DNA from: Heterocephalus glaber
Lineage: Eukaryota > Chordata > Mammalia > Rodentia > Bathyergidae
Direction of reading: 5' to 3'
NCBI RefSeq assembly: GCF_000247695.1
Contig: NW_004624795.1
Coordinates: forward strand, 3,938,280-4,002,279
Length of the DNA stretch: 64,000 nt
Part shown: piece after piece, positions 59,556-64,000 of the stretch
Numbering within the stretch: position 1 is the stretch's first letter
Layout: every line of letters starts with the position of its first letter
Notes under the pieces: model-generated
The model's database searches: none
What the model saw: only the letters and a program-made list of their open reading frames with translations
What the model was told of the DNA's origin: nothing
Made by a program: the position numbers and the translations under genes

Positions 59556-60680
59556 CCTGACTAGTGGAGGGGATGTAGTAGAGGGCAGGCCTGAGTCCTT
59601 TGGACACCAGACTCGGTCCCCTTAAGGGTGGTGACAAACCAGCTGCTGCCTGCAGAAGGGTCAGTGAGAGGGTCGCCTAACTACCTGGCTGTCCTGGAGT
59701 TTGGGGTGGCTGTTGGGGTGTGGGTGCGGCCTGCCCCTCAGCCCCCTTCCTGAGAGCCCAGCGGTCGGGCTGTCAGGGCCTGATGGATCCTAGGCGGTGA
59801 GGGGATTAGGCTCAGGGTCAGAGGTCTTGGTTTCCAGGCCCGGAGAGCTGGGCCTGGGCCACGCCTGGCCAGGAGGGTCCCCTGAGTCCCCGTGGGGCGA
59901 CCACTTTCTCTGCACCTGGGGGATCGGGTTGCCCACCGCGTGAGAGCCCCGTGACCCCCTGACCCGCACTGCACTAGGAACTGCACCCCTCTGGCCCTGA
60001 GATGGGGCGAGGGAGGGATTGTCCGTCCCCACGTTCGACCCTGGGGAAGGGCTTGTTTCCTTTTCTGTGAAAATGCTTTGTAAAAAGTTGTTATTGTTTG
60101 CATAGAGCAGATTCTTGAAAAACTGTTTTGCACCACAAAAGTTGTGCACAAAAGTTTGTTTTCCAAAAACTGTCTCCTCTCAGTGTTTCTTGCCCTGGGG
60201 AGGGTGGTGCAGGGCGGCATGGCTGGCTCTTAACATCTGGCCTTTCTGAACCCTGCTGACCTCCCCTCCCCTCCAGCTGTGCGCTGCAGGAGCAGGGGTG
60301 GGCCGGTCGCCCTTTCTCCTGGGCCTCAGGGTTCCCCGCTTATCTGTCCCCCGAGAGTGGAGACAGACAGGGCGAAGGTAGACATGGCGGTGCGGGGAGA
60401 AAATCGCTCCGAAGAAAGGGGTGATCCTCTGGTGAGGAATTGGGAAAGGTGGCCCCCTGTTTTTAAAAGCCTTGTTTCCAGTGGCGTCCTGGTTGGTGTG
60501 GCCTCCCTGTGGCCCTGGGTGAGGGAGGCTGAAGGGTACAGGGCTCCTCCGACTCGCCCTCCTTCAAGGGCTCCCCCAGCCAGGGAAAGGGTTGAGCAGA
60601 CCTTTTGTCGAGACCCAGAGCAGCCCTCCTTGGGGACCGATGGGAGCTGAGTTCCAGTCCTAAGGCTGCCATGACCAGCG
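59556..60680. other. EPOP 3' flank, no gene recognised
   Basis: Unique DNA with no SINE. An AT-rich patch stands out at 60056-60180 in an otherwise GC-rich setting. No coding exon identified. Confidence 0.5.
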
Positions 60681-60682
60681 GG

Positions 60683-60802
60683 GTGGGGGTTGACACAAGG
60701 TCTGGCTGTGTAGCCCGGGGTGCTCTCGAACACGTGGCAATCCTCCTGCCTCAGCCTCCGGAGTGCTGGGATCACAGGTGTGCGTCACCACGCCCAGTAC
60801 AA
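60683..60802 (-). repeat. B1 SINE
   Basis: GACACAAGGTCTGGCTGTGT, GTAGCCCGGGGTGCTCTCGA, CTCCTGCCTCAGCCTCCGGA, CACCACGCCCAG. Confidence 0.85.
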
Positions 60803-61490
60803 GACACAGTAAGGAAGTTTGCGGAGGGCTGGAGGTCAGAATGTGGACATCTTTGGGGAACGTTTTTTCTCTGCGTTGCTGGTGAGCCAGGCCTTGAGAT
60901 CTGCCCTGAGCTGAACGCCCTGACGCAAATCTCAGTCCCAGAAGGAAGAAACGCCCGGGCCTTCTGGGTGGAGGCTGGGGTCAGCATGGCCAACGACTGG
61001 GCCTCAGGTCCTCAGGGAGCAGCGTGGGGGAGGGGACACCCCAGGCTCCAGGGCGTGGAGGAGTACGGTCTGTCGGTGTCCAGAGCCTGGCTCCCTCCCC
61101 GCCTCGCCTCCGAGCTGCTGGTGGGGACCCTTAGCAACCCCTCCCTGGGGGCCTAAGTCCCCTTCCTGCCGCCCCTCTCCTTCCCTCTGGGCTCCTCTGG
61201 GGCTTTGCTCTCCGCCCCTCCTCAGGGTCTCACACCGCCCAGAGTGACGTTGCGGCCTGGTCCATGCCCTTGTCCTCCAGGCAGCCTCAAGGCCCCGAGT
61301 CCTCTGCCTCCTGCCCCAGAAGCTGCTTTTGCTGGGGCCACCACGACAGCCCCCCCACCCCATGGTCCTCCCCTGCCCAGGCTTCTCCAGGGCTGTGACA
61401 CCACTGAATGCTCACCGGGCTCCCTGGTTCTCTGTTGCCAAAGGTCCCTGCTCTGTCTCCTTCAGTCCTCAGGAGGCTTTAAAACGAGGG
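60803..61490. other. Intergenic DNA without recognised gene
   Basis: GC-rich with frames of 100-180 codons on both strands, none with recognisable protein sequence or convincing splice sites. Confidence 0.45.
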
Positions 61491-61493
61491 AGG

Positions 61494-61612
61494 GAAGCTG
61501 GGCGTGGAGGCGCACACCTGCCATCCCAGCACTGGAGGCTGAGGCAGAGCTATTTCTGAGAGTTCTAGGCCAGTCTGGGCTACCTAAAAAGACCCTGTCT
61601 CAATCAAATGGG
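61494..61612 (+). repeat. B1 SINE
   Basis: GCTGGGCGTGGAGGCGCACA head, ACTGGAGGCTGAGGCAGAGC, GACCCTGTCTCAATCAAATG. Confidence 0.86.
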
Positions 61613-62590
61613 GGAGGCCGTGTGGAGCGGTCCAGGTGGCACCTGCCTGTGTCCCTCTGTCTTCAGCTTGCTCCTCCTTTCTCCAGCTCCTCTCCCGAGC
61701 GCTTCCTCCCATGACTCACACCCCCCGTTGCAGACCAAGCTCCTGTCCCTGACCTGCCACACCCATCCCCTTGGTCATGCCCCTCTTCTGGCCACAGCCC
61801 TACCCTCTTCCGTCACCTTCCTGAGACTCAGGACCCCAGATTCTCAGCGGGTCCCTGACTTCAGCAACAGCCACCCATCCCAAGCCTCCTCCGCTGCTGT
61901 CCCCTCAGCGTCCAGGCTGACACTGCTGTCCTCAGCCCAGCAGGGCCAGACCATCTGCCTGTTTCAGGGTTATCGGCTCTGTGTGGTTCCCTGATCAGGT
62001 TACTGCCTTACACAGTGGACACAGGATCCCCCACTTTATCAGGTGCAGCTCCTTGGTCTGACTTTGGAGCCCTTCATGCTTTGGCCTTAACCCTCCAGTC
62101 CAGCCTCGCCCCCTTCGCTTGTCTGCTTGTCTTTGTGTGCAGTGTGGACCACGGTACAGCACGGTGCTCCCCGCCACCTCCGTGCTCCCAGGCCCATTTG
62201 AAACGCCCCCCTCCCTTGGAGAGTCCTTTGACTCCCCAGGTAGATGTGGCCCAGGCCACCTCTAGCAAGGGGTCATGGGGTGAATAATAGGGACCTGGGG
62301 GCTCCTAGGGCAACCTTCTCACCTGCGCTTTCCCCTCCCAGCACTAACACAGCTTCAGGATCCCTGCGGCAGCTGTGAAAATGTCCCGAGAAGCCACTGT
62401 CCAGGGTGCCTGTCCCCCTGCACTTCCTTTAATCAACTCATGTTCCTGCTTTCCTTAATTAGCTTCAGAGAAAAAGCTAAGGCAGTGGCCCAAGGTTATA
62501 CTTATTTGTGGGTTTTTCCCTTGTTTCCTTCTATGGTTATCTTGTATCTCTTGCTTTTGCTTTGCTAGACCCTGGCTACTTTTATTGATT
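61613..62590. other. Intergenic DNA without recognised gene
   Basis: About 1 kb of unique-looking, C/T-rich sequence (61660-62250). The text of short words such as CCTGTCCCTGACCTGCCACA resembles an old L2 or MER repeat, but I cannot assign it. Confidence 0.4.
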
Positions 62591-62594
62591 GATT

Positions 62595-63070
62595 GATAGA
62601 TTGATTGATTTTTTGAGACAGGGTTTCACTATGTAGCCCAGGCTGGCCTCAAACTTGCACAGATCCTCTTGCCTCAGCCTCCCAAGTGCTGGGATTACAG
62701 GTGTTTGCCACCATGCCTGGCTCAAAATGAAACATTAAAAGGGGTGAGGAGGGGCCAGAGATTTAGCTCAGTGGTTCTGCTGCCTGCCTCACAAGCACAA
62801 GGACCTGAGTTCGATCCCTGGTACCAAAAAAATAAGGGATGAGGAGCCAAGTGTGGTGGTGCACACCTGTTATCCCAGCACTCGCAAGGCTGAGGCAGAA
62901 GGATCGAAAGTTCCAGGTCAGGGTTACATAGTGAGTTCAAGGCCAGATAGAATTACATAGACAGAACTTGTCTCAAAAAAAAAAACTAAAAAGAACTGGG
63001 GATGTGGCTCACTGGTAGAGCGCTTGCCTAGCGTACCTGTGGCCTCCGGTTTGGTCCCCAGCATGCAGCA
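62595..63070. repeat. SINE cluster: B1(-), ID(+), B1(+), ID(+)
   Basis: B1(-) 62608-62722 next to a (TTGA)n tail, ID(+) 62755-62830, B1(+) 62845-62985, ID-like(+) 62995-63066 (GGGGATGTGGCTCACTGGTA, GAGCGCTTGCCTAGCGTACC). Confidence 0.87.
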
Positions 63071-63224
63071 GGTATTTATTTAAAGCACGGCCCAGCAGGG
63101 CTCTCGGCCAGACTGCAGTTTCATATTCAGCCACTAGATGCCGCTGTCTGCCAGCAACAGAAGGAGGCTCGCTGGCGGGAAGAGAGCGGGTGGTGAAAGG
63201 ATTAATTCTCCCTAGCCACCCAGT

Positions 63225-63435
63225 GCCTTCCAGGGTTGGGCCCTGTGCCAGGCATTAAGGGACGGTGACGACGTGGTCCCTGAACACGGGGACTTACGGC
63301 AAGTGTCACTATTTTGCTTTCATACCGGAGAGAGGCATTATCTGTGTGGCAGACGAGGACATGGGGATCAGAGAGGCTTACGAATTTGCCTGCGGTTGCA
63401 CAGCATGGGCCGGAGCAGAGTTGAGCTCTGGTCCA
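63225..63435 (-). repeat. MIR-type remnant
   Basis: TGTGCCAGGCATTAAGGGAC, GAGGACATGGGGATCAGAGA and GAATTTGCCTGCGGTTGCAC are typical of the reverse MIR core. Confidence 0.65.
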
Positions 63436-63576
63436 TCTGAATAGAGAACCTTTTCGTGGCATTTGCTAGGAGCCAGGCGTTATTCTGAGAGCATCATGGT
63501 TAGTGAGTGCATCCTTTATTTCTCAGAGCAAGGTGAGGGGGTAGGTACTGTTGCTATCCCATTCCCAGATGATTTA

Positions 63577-63682
63577 TTCTTTGAGACAGGGCCTCACAAA
63601 GCTGCCCATGCTGAGCTTGAACTTGTGATCCTCCTGCCTCAACCTCCCGAGCAGTCGGGCTCACAGGCCTGTGCCAGTGCTC
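63577..63682 (-). repeat. B1 SINE
   Basis: TCTTTGAGACAGGGCCTCAC, CTTGTGATCCTCCTGCCTCA, CTCACAGGCCTGTGCC. Confidence 0.82.
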
Positions 63683-63961
63683 GGGTTAGGTTTGTGCTCT
63701 TAATGACCATAGGCTGCCACAGTTCACCAGGCAGATGTGTTCTGGTTCGAGCCGGAAGTCCCCCCACCTCCCCCAAGCCCTGCGATGCTTGCATGGGGTC
63801 AGGGATCATGGAGATAGGAGTTGGAACAGTGAGCAAAGCAGGTCCCCCGGGGTTGGCAGAGGGGGACAGCTGGTAAGGGTGCTTCCTGAGCGTGATAGGG
63901 AGAAGCTGAGCTCCAGGGCTGCTTGGAAGGATGTTGGGAGCACAGACCTTAGAAGCCGGCT

Positions 63962-64000
63962 CAGGTGGTGGCATCCTAGCTACTCAGAAGGCTGAGGCAG
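63962..64000 (+). repeat. B1 SINE, cut by window end
   Basis: CAGGTGGTGGCATCCTAGCT, then CAGAAGGCTGAGGCAG at the edge. Confidence 0.75.

Noticed and set aside
61205..61994. Frames of 128-169 codons between EPOP and the window end
   Set aside because: They span a B1 SINE or low-complexity Ser/Pro sequence and resemble no known protein.

Overview
The window is mammalian nuclear DNA, almost certainly from a rodent. Evidence is the density of short 7SL-derived B1 elements, many with the rodent-type internal duplication, tRNA-Ala-derived ID elements, and fused B1-ID dimers. The dimers together with no visible muroid B2 elements suggest a non-murid rodent such as a squirrel- or beaver-like lineage; this is an inference. 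Two runs of N (38338-38738 and 49740-50189) mark assembly gaps.

The genes form the block known in human at 17q12, here in inverted orientation: PSMB3 (-, first two exons only), a tRNA-Asn(GTT) gene (+), PCGF2/MEL18 (+), CISD3 (-), MLLT6/AF17 (-, all 20 coding exons) and EPOP (+, single coding exon). I rebuilt exon boundaries from splice signals and reading phase. PCGF2 comes out at 344 codons, MLLT6 at 1097 and EPOP at 320, all full-length reading frames without breaks. CISD3 keeps both CDGSH iron-sulfur motifs, but its first exon and start codon are uncertain.

Layout: 1-1150 PSMB3 start and promoter; 1800-1873 tRNA; 3600-5400 CpG island with the PCGF2 promoter and a probable non-coding first exon; 5.4-9.6 kb PCGF2 5' intron; 9606-12848 PCGF2 coding exons, 3' UTR to about 14.05 kb; 14.2-17.2 kb CISD3, tail to tail with PCGF2; 17.5-38.3 kb MLLT6, whose 3' UTR is about 3.4 kb and whose promoter island is interrupted by a gap; 38.7-57 kb intergenic DNA with a second, unassigned CpG island at 41.2-41.6 kb and a SINE-saturated stretch from 44.6 to 56 kb; 57.2-59.6 kb EPOP; 59.6-64 kb intergenic DNA.

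Three of the five protein genes act on chromatin: PCGF2 in PRC1, EPOP on PRC2 and Elongin BC, and MLLT6 with DOT1L. PSMB3 is a 20S proteasome subunit and CISD3 a mitochondrial 2Fe-2S protein. No new multi-gene system is visible. The observations most worth checking are a GC-AG intron and a tandem acceptor in PCGF2, a four-codon uORF overlapping the MLLT6 start, the unclear CISD3 start, an exact 133-bp tandem duplication of a SINE with its flank, and the orphan CpG island with a 27-C tract and a GC-box array.
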